A DNA stretch of 64,000 nucleotides, from NCBI GenBank assembly GCA_963704025.1, contig CAVPGP010000002.1:997424-1061423 (forward strand). The letters are read 5' to 3'. The notes beneath the pieces were generated by a model. It was given only the letters and a program-made list of their open reading frames with translations, was not told the DNA's origin and did not search any database. The position numbers were made by a program, and so were the translations under genes. The first letter of the stretch is position 1. Every line of letters begins with the position of its first letter. This document shows, piece by piece, positions 24,142-33,597 of the stretch. This stretch comes from CAVPGP01 sp963704025. Its GTDB lineage: Bacteria > Actinomycetota > Thermoleophilia > Gaiellales > Gaiellaceae.

Positions 24142-25389
24142 CTAGGCGGTGGCGACGGCGTCGAGCCCGGCCGCCTCGCGCAGCGCCTCGGCCTTGTCCG
24201 TCCGCTCCCACGTGAAGTCGTGGTCGGAGCGGCCGAAGTGCCCGTAAGCGGCCGTCTTCGCGTAGATCGGGCGGCGCAGGTCGAGGTCGCGCAGGATCGC
24301 CGCGGGACGCAGGTCGAAGTGCTCCGAGACGAGCTCCTCGATCTGGGGGAGCGGCACGTTCTCAGTCCCGAAGCACTCCACGAGGACCGAGAACGGACGC
24401 GCGACGCCGATCGCATAGGCGACCTGCACCTGGCAGCGATCTGCGAGCCCGGCTGCCACGACGTTCTTCGCCACGTAGCGGGCGGCGTAGGCGGCGGAGC
24501 GGTCGACCTTCGTCGGGTCCTTGCCGGAGAAGGCGCCGCCGCCGTGTGGGGCTGCGCCGCCGTACGTGTCGACGATGATCTTCCGGCCGGTGAGCCCCGT
24601 ATCCCCCATCGGGCCGCCGAGGACGAACTTGCCCGTGGGGTTGACGTAGAAGAAGGACGGATCCTCGAGCCGCTTGTCGTCGTAGAGCGCGTGCGGCAGG
24701 ATCGGCCGCAGCACCTGGTCGGCGAGGTCCGGCTTGATCAGCGCCTCCGGGTCGAGCCCTTCGCGGTGCTGCGTCGAGATCAACACCCGCTCGATCTCGA
24801 CCGGCCGGCGGCGGCCGTCCTCGCCCTCCTCGTACCGGACGGAGACCTGCGCCTTGCCGTCGGGCCGGAGATAGGGGAGCACGTCGGCCTTGCGCACCTC
24901 GGACAGCCGCTTCGTGATCTTGTGGGCGAGCATGATCGGCAGCGGCATGAGCTCCGGTGTCTCGTTCGAGGCGTAGCCGAACATCATCCCCTGGTCGCCC
25001 GCCCCCACCCGGTCGAGCGGATCGTCGTCGCCCGGCTCGTGGTGGGCCTCGTACGACTCGTCCACCCCCTGCGCGATGTCCGGGGACTGCTCGTCGAGCG
25101 CCACGATCACGCCGCATGTCTCGGCGTCGAAGCCGTACTTCGCGCGCGTGTAGCCGATGTCGGCCACCGTCCGTCGGACGAGGCGCGGGATGTCGATGTA
25201 GCAGTCGGTCGTGATCTCCCCCGCGACCACGACGAGCCCCGTCGTGATCAGCGTCTCGCAAGCGACGCGGCTGTCCGGATCCTCGCGCAGCGCCGCGTCG
25301 AGGACGGCATCGGAGATCTGGTCGGCGATCTTGTCCGGGTGACCCTCGGTCACCGACTCGGACGTGAAGCTGAAGCTGCGAGCCGCCAT
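24142..25389 (-). CDS. metK: S-adenosylmethionine synthase
   Basis: 415 aa. The signatures are FTSESVTEGHPDKIADQISDA, GAGDQGMMFGYA (ATP loop), GGPMGDTGLTGRKIIVDTYGG and GGGAFSGKDPTKVDRSAAYAARYVAKNVVAAG. It makes SAM from methionine and ATP. No SAM riboswitch was seen; only 28 bases separate it from the lipoprotein gene upstream. Confidence 0.97.
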   Translation of the reverse strand: MAARSFSFTSESVTEGHPDKIADQISDAVLDAALREDPDSRVACETLITTGLVVVAGEITTDCYIDIPRLVRRTVADIGYTRAKYGFDAETCGVIVALDEQSPDIAQGVDESYEAHHEPGDDDPLDRVGAGDQGMMFGYASNETPELMPLPIMLAHKITKRLSEVRKADVLPYLRPDGKAQVSVRYEEGEDGRRRPVEIERVLISTQHREGLDPEALIKPDLADQVLRPILPHALYDDKRLEDPSFFYVNPTGKFVLGGPMGDTGLTGRKIIVDTYGGAAPHGGGAFSGKDPTKVDRSAAYAARYVAKNVVAAGLADRCQVQVAYAIGVARPFSVLVECFGTENVPLPQIEELVSEHFDLRPAAILRDLDLRRPIYAKTAAYGHFGRSDHDFTWERTDKAEALREAAGLDAVATA

Positions 25390-25417
25390 TCCGGCCGTCA
25401 GGCTACCGGAGCAGCGG

Positions 25418-26848
25418 CTACTTGATCTCGAGGAAGGCGTGCACCTCGGTCGAGCCGCCGTCCCGCGAGGCCCAGGCCAAGAGCGAGCGAAGCGGCCGCA
25501 GATTGGCCTCCACCTCGGGCGAGATCGCGTTCCCGGACCCCGAGGTGATCGAGGTGAAGGCGGCGACCGCGTCCGGGATGTTGACGTAGAGGAAGCCGCC
25601 GTTCGACTCGGGCATGCCGGCCGCGGCGACCGCGTCCTTGTACGTCGGATCGTCGGCCAGCGAGCTGCCTCCGCCAGACGAGAAGTCGCGAACTGCGTTC
25701 GGCGTGTCGGTGACGAGCACCTTGCCGTCGACCTCGCCGTAGTAGACCGACAGCGGGCCCAACGGGACCATAGTCATCGGCACGCCCCCGACGCTCGTCT
25801 TCGTGGGCGAGCCTCCGCCCCCGAGCAGGGCCGCCTTCGCGGCCAGCTTGTCGAGCGTCTCGAGCGACCGCTTCGGGTCGCCGCCGAGGACCACGGTGAC
25901 CTCGGGGATCGGCGTGCCCGCGGACACCCAGACGGCGGTCTCCCCGTTGAAGAGCTGCGCCAGGTCGGACAGCTTGACGCCGAGTGCCTGCTCGATGATC
26001 GCCCCGCCCGCGCCCTGGGTCAGCTGGTCGAACGACTTCTCGTCGGCCTTGAACGTGGCGAAGAGCAGCGCGCCCTGCGGAGCCCTTTCGACCAGGTCGG
26101 AGCTGAAGTCCTTCGCGGCTCCCTGCTCGATCCCGTCGGCGACGACGCTGACCGCGGCACCGTCCGACTGCGCTTCGAGCGACGCGGCCAGCCAGTTCAG
26201 CTTGTCGAGGCCGCCGATCCCGCCGGGCACGCGTCCCTGGAACTGCTTGCGAAGGCCCTGGTTGACACCGTTGCCGTCCACGTATGCCTTTGCGAGCGCC
26301 GCGGCCGGGAGCTTGTCCATCGCCTCGATGAAGCTGCTCTTGCCCGCCAGCTTGTCGCCGCTCTGCGCGGCGCTGAAGGCGTCGAGCGCTGCTTGCGAGT
26401 CGCTGAAGACGACCCAGTCGCCGACCGTCGTGTGCTTCGCGGGCTGGTCGCCCTGCTCGAGCAGCCGGACGAACTCCTGCTTGTCTCTCGGCTGCGTCAG
26501 GCCGACGGCCTGCGAGCTCGCGTTCAGGTCGAGCACGACGATGTCGACCTCAGGCCCGACCGAGCTCTTCAGCTTCTCGATGTCGACGCCCTCCTTCGCA
26601 AGGCTCGAGCGCAGCTCCGTCAGCAGCTTCTCGCGGCCGGGGAACTTCCGCAGCAGCTCGTCCGCCTGCTCGACCTGCTCGGACGAGAGGTCCGAGTCGA
26701 CCGAGACGTAGACCGCCGCCGACGCGGGCACGATCGAGGCGCCTGCGGGCGCCTGCGAGCCGCCGGTCTGCGTGGCGCCACCGCACGCTGTCGCAACCAA
26801 GAGCAGGGCGAGGAGCAGCAGAACGAGAGGCGGGGTCAGCCGGCGCAT
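25418..26848 (-). CDS. Secreted lipoprotein resembling DUF3352 proteins
   Basis: 476 aa from ATG at 26848. The signal peptide MRRLTPPLVLLLLALLLVA ends in ATAC, a plausible lipobox with lipidated Cys23. The mature part has two related lobes (SVDSDLSSEQVEQADELLRKFPG...; PQGALLFATFKADEKSFDQL...) and conserved-looking YVNIPDAVAAFTS and TEVHAFLEIK at the end, as in DUF3352. The biochemical role is unknown. It is on the same strand as gpsA and metK, with 62 and 28 base gaps. Confidence 0.82.
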   Translation of the reverse strand: MRRLTPPLVLLLLALLLVATACGGATQTGGSQAPAGASIVPASAAVYVSVDSDLSSEQVEQADELLRKFPGREKLLTELRSSLAKEGVDIEKLKSSVGPEVDIVVLDLNASSQAVGLTQPRDKQEFVRLLEQGDQPAKHTTVGDWVVFSDSQAALDAFSAAQSGDKLAGKSSFIEAMDKLPAAALAKAYVDGNGVNQGLRKQFQGRVPGGIGGLDKLNWLAASLEAQSDGAAVSVVADGIEQGAAKDFSSDLVERAPQGALLFATFKADEKSFDQLTQGAGGAIIEQALGVKLSDLAQLFNGETAVWVSAGTPIPEVTVVLGGDPKRSLETLDKLAAKAALLGGGGSPTKTSVGGVPMTMVPLGPLSVYYGEVDGKVLVTDTPNAVRDFSSGGGSSLADDPTYKDAVAAAGMPESNGGFLYVNIPDAVAAFTSITSGSGNAISPEVEANLRPLRSLLAWASRDGGSTEVHAFLEIK

Positions 26849-26910
26849 CGGATCGCAGGATACTCCGCTCGGCGGCCGCCCCACGTCCCGCTTCCGGGTC
26901 ATCTTGCGAT

Positions 26911-27867
26911 CTATTCCTCGGTCGGCCGCCGGCCCATCAGACCGGCCGCGAGCTCGTGGATCGAGCGGCCGTCGAGCACGGAGCAGACGCCTTCCGTGAT
27001 CGGCAGCTCGATCCCGAGCCGATGCGAGAGATCGCGCAGCACCGGCGCCGTCGTCAGCCCTTCGACGACCTGGCCGATCTCGGCGACCGCCTCCTCCGGA
27101 GTCGCGCCGCGCGCGATCAGCTCCCCGGCGCGGCGGTTGCGGCCGCTCGGGTGCCAGCACGTGACGATCAGATCGCCCATGCCCGCGAGCCCCGCGAACG
27201 TCTCGGCGCGGGCCCCGCACGCCTCGCCCAGGCGCGCCATCTCGACGAGGCCGCGGGTGATGAGCGCCGACTTGGCGTTGTCGCCGACCCTCAGCCCGTC
27301 CACGGCGCCGGCCGCGAGCGCGATCACGTTCTTGGCGGCGGCGCACAGCTCGACGCCGATCAGGTCGGTGTTCGAGTAGACGCGGAAGACACCGGAGTTG
27401 AGCGCCTCCTGGAGCTCGAGCGCGAGCTCCTCGTCCTCGCTCGCCACGACGCTCGCGCCCGGCAGGCCGGCGGCCACCTCCTCGGCCATGTTCGGGCCGG
27501 AGAGCACCGCCACGCCGCGGCCCTCGATCAGCGTCGAGAGCCGGTTGCCGGTCGCCGGGTCGAGGCCCTTCGTAAGGCTGAGCACCGGCGCACTCCCGGG
27601 CAGGGAGGCGGCGACCAAGGAGAACGCCTTGCTCGGGACGGCGAGCACGATGAGCTCCGCGTCCGCGAACGGCGCCTCGGCGATCGTGGCCGGCTCGATG
27701 TCGCCCACGAAGACGTCCTTCATGTAGCGCGGGTTCCGTCCGGTCTCCTGGAGCGCCGCAGCCTGCTCAGGATCGCGGCAGGCGAGCGTCACGTCGTGGC
27801 CGCGGTCCTTGAGGAGCCGCGCGAACGCCGTCCCCCACGACCCGCACCCGACGACAACGACGTTCAC
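26911..27867 (-). CDS. gpsA: Glycerol-3-phosphate dehydrogenase (NAD(P)+)
   Basis: 318 aa from GTG overlapping der (GTGA). The Rossmann motif is VVVGCGSWGTAFARLL, followed by LSLTKGLDP, VLSGPNMAEEVAAGLP, CAAAKNVIALAAGAVDGL (catalytic Lys), FAGLAGMGDLIVTCWHPSGRNRRAGE and VVEGLTTAPVL. It makes sn-glycerol-3-phosphate for phospholipids, next to the acyltransferase plsC in the same operon. Confidence 0.96.
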   Translation of the reverse strand: MNVVVVGCGSWGTAFARLLKDRGHDVTLACRDPEQAAALQETGRNPRYMKDVFVGDIEPATIAEAPFADAELIVLAVPSKAFSLVAASLPGSAPVLSLTKGLDPATGNRLSTLIEGRGVAVLSGPNMAEEVAAGLPGASVVASEDEELALELQEALNSGVFRVYSNTDLIGVELCAAAKNVIALAAGAVDGLRVGDNAKSALITRGLVEMARLGEACGARAETFAGLAGMGDLIVTCWHPSGRNRRAGELIARGATPEEAVAEIGQVVEGLTTAPVLRDLSHRLGIELPITEGVCSVLDGRSIHELAAGLMGRRPTEE

Positions 27868-29204
27868 GTCTTCTTGCGGAAGTCGATCGCCACGGGGACC
27901 CCCTCGAGCTCGAAGCGGTCGCGGATCCGGTTCTCGACCCAGTAGGCGTAGTCGCGGGTCACGAGGCCCGGATCGTTGACCGAGATCCGGATCCGGGGCG
28001 GGCGCGTCGTCACCTGCGTCCCGTAGAGCATGTTCAGCCGCCGGCCCCCCTTCTGCGGCGGCTGCCGCGCCTCGCGGAGCTCGGCGAGGAACCTGTTCAG
28101 CTCGGCGGTCGGGATCCGGTACGAGTACTTCTCGAACTGGATCTCGATCCGGTCTAGCAGGCGCTGGATGCCGCGGCCGGTCTTCGCGGAGACGGCGATC
28201 ACGGGCGGGCGCTGCCGCAGGCGGCGGTTCAGCTGGCCGCGGACCTCCTCCAGCTCGACCTGCCCGACGTCCCACTTCGAGATCACGGCGATCGTCGCGC
28301 ATTGCGCCTTTCGGGCCACGTCCGCGACGGCGAGGTCCTGCTCCACCACGCCCTGGCTCGCGTCGACGAGGACGAGCGCCACGTCGGCGCGCTCGGCCGC
28401 CTCGAGGGCGCGCAGCTCCGAGTAGTACTCGACCCCCTGCCGCTGCCTGCGCTTGCGGCGCATGCCGGCGGTGTCGACGACGACGAACGTGCGCTCGCCG
28501 CGCGTGAAGATGGTGTCGATCGCGTCGCGCGTCGTGCCGGGCACCTCGGAGACGATCACCCGCTCCTGGCCGACGATGGCGTTCAGCAGGCTCGACTTGC
28601 CGACGTTGGGGCGACCGAGGATCGCGACGCCGATCGCCTCCTCGCCCACGTGCCGGCGGCCGGCGCCGGGCAGCTGCTCGACGATCATGTCGAGCAAGTC
28701 GCCGGTGCCGTGCCCGTGCAGCCCGGAGAGCGGAACGGGGTCGCCGAGCCCGAAGCGGTGGAACTCGAGCGCGAGCAGGTCCTGGGACGGGTCGTCGATC
28801 TTGTTCGCGATCAGGATCACCGGCCTCCGCGAGTTGCGCAGGATCTGCGCCAGCTCCTCGTCCCCCGGTGTGATTCCGGCCCGCGCGTCGGTGACGAAGA
28901 GGACGAGATCGGCCTCGTGGATCGCCTGGCGCGCCTGTTCGGCGATCGCGCGCGTGATCGGCGTGTCGTCCGAGAGGTCGACGCCGCCGGTGTCGATGAG
29001 CAGAAAGTGCCTGCCGCGCCACTCGCAGAGCAGCTCCTTCCGGTCCCGCGTCGTGCCCTCCGTCTCGTGGACGACCGCCTGGCGGGACTGCGTCAGCCGG
29101 TTGATCAACGTCGACTTGCCCACGTTCGGGTAGCCGACGATCGCAACCGTGCCGATGATCTCGATCGGCTCGTCGACGGCGACGGTGTCTTCGGTCTCGG
29201 TCAC
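27864..29204 (-). CDS. der: GTPase Der (EngA)
   Basis: 446 aa from GTG overlapping the plsC stop (GTGA). It has two G domains in tandem. The first has VGYPNVGKSTLINRLT, DTGG and NKID. The second has LGRPNVGKSSLLNAIVG, VPGTTRDAIDT, DTAGMRRKRR and SKWD. The KH-like domain ends the protein (NMLYGTQVTTRPPRIRISVNDPGLVTRDYAYWVENRIRDRF). It is needed for 50S ribosome assembly. Confidence 0.97.
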   Translation of the reverse strand: MTETEDTVAVDEPIEIIGTVAIVGYPNVGKSTLINRLTQSRQAVVHETEGTTRDRKELLCEWRGRHFLLIDTGGVDLSDDTPITRAIAEQARQAIHEADLVLFVTDARAGITPGDEELAQILRNSRRPVILIANKIDDPSQDLLALEFHRFGLGDPVPLSGLHGHGTGDLLDMIVEQLPGAGRRHVGEEAIGVAILGRPNVGKSSLLNAIVGQERVIVSEVPGTTRDAIDTIFTRGERTFVVVDTAGMRRKRRQRQGVEYYSELRALEAAERADVALVLVDASQGVVEQDLAVADVARKAQCATIAVISKWDVGQVELEEVRGQLNRRLRQRPPVIAVSAKTGRGIQRLLDRIEIQFEKYSYRIPTAELNRFLAELREARQPPQKGGRRLNMLYGTQVTTRPPRIRISVNDPGLVTRDYAYWVENRIRDRFELEGVPVAIDFRKKT

Positions 29205-29851
29205 AACGGCGGCACGAGCCCTTCGGGACGGCCCTCCGCGTGCACCTCGGCGAGCCAGTCGAAGAGCGTGTGGATGCGGCGCTCGATCTCGGCGGTCGCT
29301 TGCTTGTAGCCCTTGCCGCCCTTCGGCAGGTCGTCGAAACGGATCGGCTCGCCGAACGCGACCGAGCACGGCGCGAAGTTGTACGGCTTCCAGAACTGCG
29401 TGCCGTAGACGGCGACCGGCACCACCGGCACGTTCTCCTGGAGGGCGATCATCGCCGCGCCCGGCTGGGCCTCGCCGGGGCGGCCGCTCAGCTGACGTGT
29501 GCCCTCGACGAAGAGCCCGACCGCACGCCCGTCGCGCGCCGCCTGGCGCATCAGCCGCACCGCCTCACGGTCAGACTCGCCGCGTCGCACGGCGAGCGCG
29601 CCGTGAAGGCGGATGAACTGCCCGAACCCGGGGATGCGGTGAGCCTCGATCTTGGCGACGAAGTTGATCGGCCGGGGCGTCACGCAGCCGATCACGGGAA
29701 TGTCGACCCAGTGGAGATGGTTCGCGGCGAGCACGAGCCCGCCCCGGCGCGGCACGCGGTCGGCGCCGTAGGCCCGGACACGGCACAGCAGGCGGATGGG
29801 CCAGCCCATCCAGACCTTCCCGACCCGCAGAGCGACGTCGCCGTACGCCAC
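29201..29851 (-). CDS. plsC: 1-acyl-sn-glycerol-3-phosphate acyltransferase
   Basis: 216 aa. The acyltransferase blocks are AANHLHWVDIPVIG (H-x4-D), GQFIRLHGALAVRRGESDREAV, GLFVEGTRQLSG (E-G-T) and NVPVVPVAVYGT. It adds the second acyl chain in phosphatidic acid synthesis. It lies 2 bases after cmk and overlaps der, matching the frequent cmk-plsC-der order. Confidence 0.93.
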   Translation of the reverse strand: MAYGDVALRVGKVWMGWPIRLLCRVRAYGADRVPRRGGLVLAANHLHWVDIPVIGCVTPRPINFVAKIEAHRIPGFGQFIRLHGALAVRRGESDREAVRLMRQAARDGRAVGLFVEGTRQLSGRPGEAQPGAAMIALQENVPVVPVAVYGTQFWKPYNFAPCSVAFGEPIRFDDLPKGGKGYKQATAEIERRIHTLFDWLAEVHAEGRPEGLVPPL

Positions 29852-29853
29852 GG

Positions 29854-30486
29854 CTAGACGCGGGAGCGCTCGTGGACCAGCTTCTCGATCTGCCCCACGA
29901 CGTCCTCCACATCGAGCTCCGTCGTGTCGATCATCACCGCGTCGGCGGCGGGACGCATGCGCGACGAATCGGAGGCGTCGCGCCTCCGCAAGTCCGTGAC
30001 GAGCGCGTCCGCGCCGATGTCCGGACGTTCGGCCTGGCGCCGCCTCGCGCGCACGCCGGTGTCCGCGACGAGGTAGACCTTCACCTCCGCGTCGGGCGCG
30101 ACGACGGTGCCGATGTCGCGGCCCTCGATCACGCAGTTCCCCTGGTCGGCGAGCTCGCGCTGGCGCACGCGCATCACCGCACGCACCTCGCGGTGCCTCG
30201 CCACGACGGGGACCATCCGGTCGATCCGCGATTGCCGGATCAGGGACGTCACGTCGGTGCCGTCGATCGTCACGCGCCCGTCCTCGTCCAGCCCGACCAC
30301 GTACTCGCGGGCGAGCCCGCCGAGCGGCTCGCCGAGGCCGAGGTCGAGGCCGCGCTGCATTGCAAGCCAGGTGAGCGCCCGGTACATGGCGCCCGTGTCG
30401 AGGTAGCGGAAGCGCAGCCGCTCCGCCAGCCGGCGGGCGACCGTGCTCTTGCCGGCCCCCGCGGGGCCGTCGATGGCGACGATCAT
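29854..30486 (-). CDS. cmk: Cytidylate kinase
   Basis: 210 aa. The P-loop is AIDGPAGAGKSTVARRLAERL, with YLDTGAMYRALTWLA, VIEGRDIGTVVAPDAEVKVYL and the LID region RRRDASDSSRMRPAADAVMIDTTELD. It phosphorylates CMP and dCMP. The ATG overlaps the aroA stop. Confidence 0.96.
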   Translation of the reverse strand: MIVAIDGPAGAGKSTVARRLAERLRFRYLDTGAMYRALTWLAMQRGLDLGLGEPLGGLAREYVVGLDEDGRVTIDGTDVTSLIRQSRIDRMVPVVARHREVRAVMRVRQRELADQGNCVIEGRDIGTVVAPDAEVKVYLVADTGVRARRRQAERPDIGADALVTDLRRRDASDSSRMRPAADAVMIDTTELDVEDVVGQIEKLVHERSRV

Positions 30487-31766
30487 CGTTGTGTCACGGA
30501 ATCCAGGAGCTCGAAGAAGCCGGGGAAGCTTATAGCCACCGCCTCTGCGCCCTCGATCTCCACCCCCTGGCGCGAGACCAGGCCTGCGATCGCGCCGAGC
30601 ATGGCGATCCGGTGGTCCCCAAAGGAGCTCATTCTGCCGCCGCGCAGCCGGGCAGGCGTGCCCCGGACGACGAAGCCGTCGGGGCGCGCCTCGATGCGCG
30701 CGCCGAGGCTCCTCAGCGTCTCGGTCACCGTCTCGATCCGATCCGTCTCCTTGGCGCGCAGCTCCTCGGCGCCCCGCACGTCGGTGCGGCCGCGCGCCAT
30801 CGCCGCGGCCAGGGCGACGAGCGGCAGCTCGTCCACGAGGCTCGGCACCTCCTCGGCCTCGATGCGGGTCGCCGTCAGGGGCGCCGAGCGCACGTCGAGG
30901 TCGGCGACCGGCTCGCCGCCGACGCTGCGCCGGTTGAAGACGGTGATCCGGGCGCCCATCCGCTCGAGCACGCCGAGCAGCCCGGTGCGGCCGGGGTTGA
31001 CGTTGACGCCCTCGACGATCAGCTGCGAGCCGGCGAGCAGCGTCGCCGCAACGATCAGCGGCGCCGCGGACGAGAACTCGCCCGGAATCGCGACGTCGAG
31101 CGGCGGCAGCTCCTCGACCGGCCAGACGCGAACGCTCTTCGGCCCCTGCTCGAGCCGCACACCCAGCGTCTTGAGCATCCGCTCCGTGTGGTCGCGCGAC
31201 GGGTGCGGCTCGACCACGATCGTCGGCCCCGAGCCGGCGAGGAGGCCGGCGAAGAGAATCGCCGACTTCACCTGCGCGCTCGCGACCGGCGACTCGTAGT
31301 GGACCGGCTTCAGCTTCGCGCCGTCGACGATCACGGGCGCGTGCCCGTCTGTCGTCTCGACCCGCGCGCCCATCTGCCGCAGCGGCTCGGCGATCCGCTC
31401 GTGCGGGCGCATCGTCAGGGACTCGTCGCCCACGAGCTCGAATCGCCGGCCCTCCTGCCCTGCCAGCAGGCCGCTGACGAGCCGCAGGACGGTGCCGGCG
31501 TTGCCGCAGTCGAGCGGCGCGGCCGGCTGCTCCAGACCGCGCAGCCCGAGCCCGCGCACGCGGATCTCGTCACCGTCCTCCAGCACCTCGGCGCCGAGCT
31601 GGCGCGCGACGGAGATCGCCGACTCCGTGTCGGCCGCGCGACCGAAGCCCGTGATCCGGCTCTCGCCCTCGGCGACCGCGCCGAGCAGCACGGCGCGCTG
31701 CGAGATCCCCTTCACGCCCGGGACGCCGACGGCGCCCACGATCGCGGCTGCCGGCTCGACCCTCAT
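30483..31766 (-). CDS. aroA: 3-phosphoshikimate 1-carboxyvinyltransferase (EPSP synthase)
   Basis: 427 aa. VPGVKGISQRAVLLGAVAEG is the N-terminal shikimate-phosphate contact, LDCGNAGTVLRLVSGLLAG the PEP loop, and VKSAILFAGLLA, LRAKETDRIETVTETLRSLGA and GDHRIAMLGAIAGL the other core motifs. The residue after VKG is Ile, not the usual D/S-K-S Lys. The position normally holding Lys22 (in DKS) reads GIS, so the N-terminal substrate contacts differ from E. coli. It overlaps tyrA by ATGA. Confidence 0.95.
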   Translation of the reverse strand: MRVEPAAAIVGAVGVPGVKGISQRAVLLGAVAEGESRITGFGRAADTESAISVARQLGAEVLEDGDEIRVRGLGLRGLEQPAAPLDCGNAGTVLRLVSGLLAGQEGRRFELVGDESLTMRPHERIAEPLRQMGARVETTDGHAPVIVDGAKLKPVHYESPVASAQVKSAILFAGLLAGSGPTIVVEPHPSRDHTERMLKTLGVRLEQGPKSVRVWPVEELPPLDVAIPGEFSSAAPLIVAATLLAGSQLIVEGVNVNPGRTGLLGVLERMGARITVFNRRSVGGEPVADLDVRSAPLTATRIEAEEVPSLVDELPLVALAAAMARGRTDVRGAEELRAKETDRIETVTETLRSLGARIEARPDGFVVRGTPARLRGGRMSSFGDHRIAMLGAIAGLVSRQGVEIEGAEAVAISFPGFFELLDSVTQR

Positions 31767-32857
31767 GCGTCGATCACCGGCGAGACGGCGACGCCGTACC
31801 CCTGGCCTTCCAGGAGCGCCGCCGCGCGCTGCGCCTCGGACTCGCCCGTCACCAGGACGGTCAGCGTCCCGCCGCGCTCCGGCGAGACGTGGTGGAGCTC
31901 GAAGTCCTCGATGTTGATCCGCTCGGCGCCGAGCGCCTGCGTGATCCCCGCCAGCACGCCGGGCCGGTCAGGGACGTGCACGCGCAGCTGGTGCAGCGCA
32001 CCGGGGTCCGGGTAGGCGCGCTCGAGCATCCGTCTGCGGTTCTGCGCCGCCTCGCCGATCCAGCGGGCGAGGAATCCCGCGTCGCGCTGCTCGAGCGCCG
32101 CGTCGAGCTGCTCGAGCCGGCGCCGCTGCTCGCCGAGCGCCTCGCGGACCGCGTCGGCGTTGTCGAGGAAGATGTCGATCCAGATGCGGGGGTTGGCGCC
32201 CGCGACGCGGGTCATGTCGCGGAGCGAGCCCCCTGCGGCGACGAGCGGTTCGTGCCCCTCGATCCGACTTGCGCCCGCCTGGTTCACGAGCAGGTTCGCG
32301 AGCGCGTGCGGCAGGTGGCTCGTCAGCGCAACGAGCCGGTCGTGCGCGGCCGGATCGATCGCCACCGGGACGGCGCCGAGCGAGGCGACGAAGCCGTGCA
32401 CGAGGCGGTACCGGCCGGGATCGGTGTGGGCCGCGGGTGCGAGGAACCAGGTCGCGCCGTCGAAGAGCTCCTCCGTCGCGTTCTCCGGGCCCCGCGCCTC
32501 GGAGCCGCAGATCGGATGGCCGCCGATGAACCGCGGCGACCCTGCGGCGGCGGCCGCGACGCTCGCCTTCGTCGAGGCGACATCGGTCACGGTCGTCTCG
32601 TCACCGCTTGCCGCCAGCGTCGCCGCGACCTGCCCGGCGGCCTGCGCGATCGGCGCCGCGACGACCGCGAGGTCGGCGCCGCGGACCGCGTCCTCGAGCG
32701 ACGCGGCGGCCTCGTCCACGGCGCCGCGCCCGCGGGCGGTCTCCGACGCGTGCCGCTCGGTGTCGAAGCCGACGACGGTGTCGGCCACGCCGGCCCGCCG
32801 CGCGGCGAGCCCGACGGAGGCGCCGATCAGGCCGGTGCCGATGATCGCGAGACGCAT
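31763..32857 (-). CDS. tyrA: Prephenate dehydrogenase with C-terminal ACT domain
   Basis: 364 aa. The Rossmann motif is IIGTGLIGASVGLAARRAG, with TDVASTKASV, FIGGHPICGSEARGPENA (catalytic His) and TSHLPHALANLLV as core motifs. The C-terminal ACT domain (HQLRVHVPDRPGVLAGITQALGAERINIEDFELHHVSPERGGTLTVLVTG) suggests feedback by tyrosine or phenylalanine. It is the first gene of the tyrA-aroA-cmk-plsC-der-gpsA chain, all with overlaps or 2-base gaps. Confidence 0.95.
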   Translation of the reverse strand: MRLAIIGTGLIGASVGLAARRAGVADTVVGFDTERHASETARGRGAVDEAAASLEDAVRGADLAVVAAPIAQAAGQVAATLAASGDETTVTDVASTKASVAAAAAGSPRFIGGHPICGSEARGPENATEELFDGATWFLAPAAHTDPGRYRLVHGFVASLGAVPVAIDPAAHDRLVALTSHLPHALANLLVNQAGASRIEGHEPLVAAGGSLRDMTRVAGANPRIWIDIFLDNADAVREALGEQRRRLEQLDAALEQRDAGFLARWIGEAAQNRRRMLERAYPDPGALHQLRVHVPDRPGVLAGITQALGAERINIEDFELHHVSPERGGTLTVLVTGESEAQRAAALLEGQGYGVAVSPVIDA

Positions 32858-32949
32858 CCCCGCACTCTACGGAGGTGCGGGTACCACGAACCCGAAGACG
32901 GGAGGCGGCAGACTTTCGGCCGGCCCCGGCCCTGGGTGCCGTCGAGGGA

Positions 32950-33567
32950 ATGAAGCGCATCGCCCTCCAGACCTCGCATCTGCTCCTCGATTTCCTGATC
33001 GGGCTCTTCTGGTTCTGCGTCATCCTGACGGGCCTGGCGACCGGCGTCGGCCTGATCCGGGGCCTGCTCGGCGCAAGTCGGACCGCGGCGCTCGAGCGGC
33101 GCGTCGGCGCGGCGGTCGACGCCTCGGACAGCGAGCGCAAGCGGATCGAGCGGGACGTGCACGAAGGCGCCCAGCAGCGCCTCGTCGCGCTCGGCATTGA
33201 CCTCGGCCCGCGATCGGGAACCTCGACCACGAGCCGGAGGAGGCCAAGGCGCCGCTCGCGGACGCGTGGCTGCCGTCGAGCGGGTCGCCGGCGGCGAGAC
33301 TGTGGTCGATCCGGAGGTCGTCAGCCAGCTGCTCGCCCGCTCGCGGCGGCGGGGTCCGCTCGAGAACCTGACGCCGCGCGAACGCGAGGTGCTGTCGCTG
33401 ATGGCCGAGGGCCGTCGAACGGCGCCATCGCGGCGCAACTCGTCGTCACCGAGCGCGCGGTCGAGAAGCACGTCGGCTCGATCTTCCAGAAGCTGAACCT
33501 GCCGCCGGGCTCGGGCGACCACCGCCGGGTGCTCGCCGTCCTGGAATACCTCGGCTCGGAGGAGTAG
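32950..33567 (+). pseudogene. Remnant of a histidine kinase fused to a NarL-type regulator
   Basis: An N-terminal membrane segment (LLLDFLIGLFWFCVILTGLATGVGLI) and a HisKA_3-type box (SERKRIERDVHEGAQQRLVALGIDLG) begin a LuxR-partner kinase. The frame then shifts, giving IGNLDHEPEEAKAPLADAW. At about 33,270 the sequence becomes the linker and HTH of a response regulator (AVERVAGGETVVDPEVVSQLL, LTPREREVLSLMAEGR). A further missing base near 33,413 puts NGAIAAQLVVTERAVEKHVGSIFQKLNL back in the first frame. The kinase ATPase domain and the receiver are missing. It looks like a deletion joining two adjacent genes, followed by decay. Confidence 0.85.
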
Positions 33568-33597
33568 CCTCGAAGGCGACGCGACAAAGGAGGCTCG

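Noticed and set aside
24019..25425. 468-codon plus-strand frame opposite metK
   Set aside because: It is antisense to metK, whose motifs are complete.
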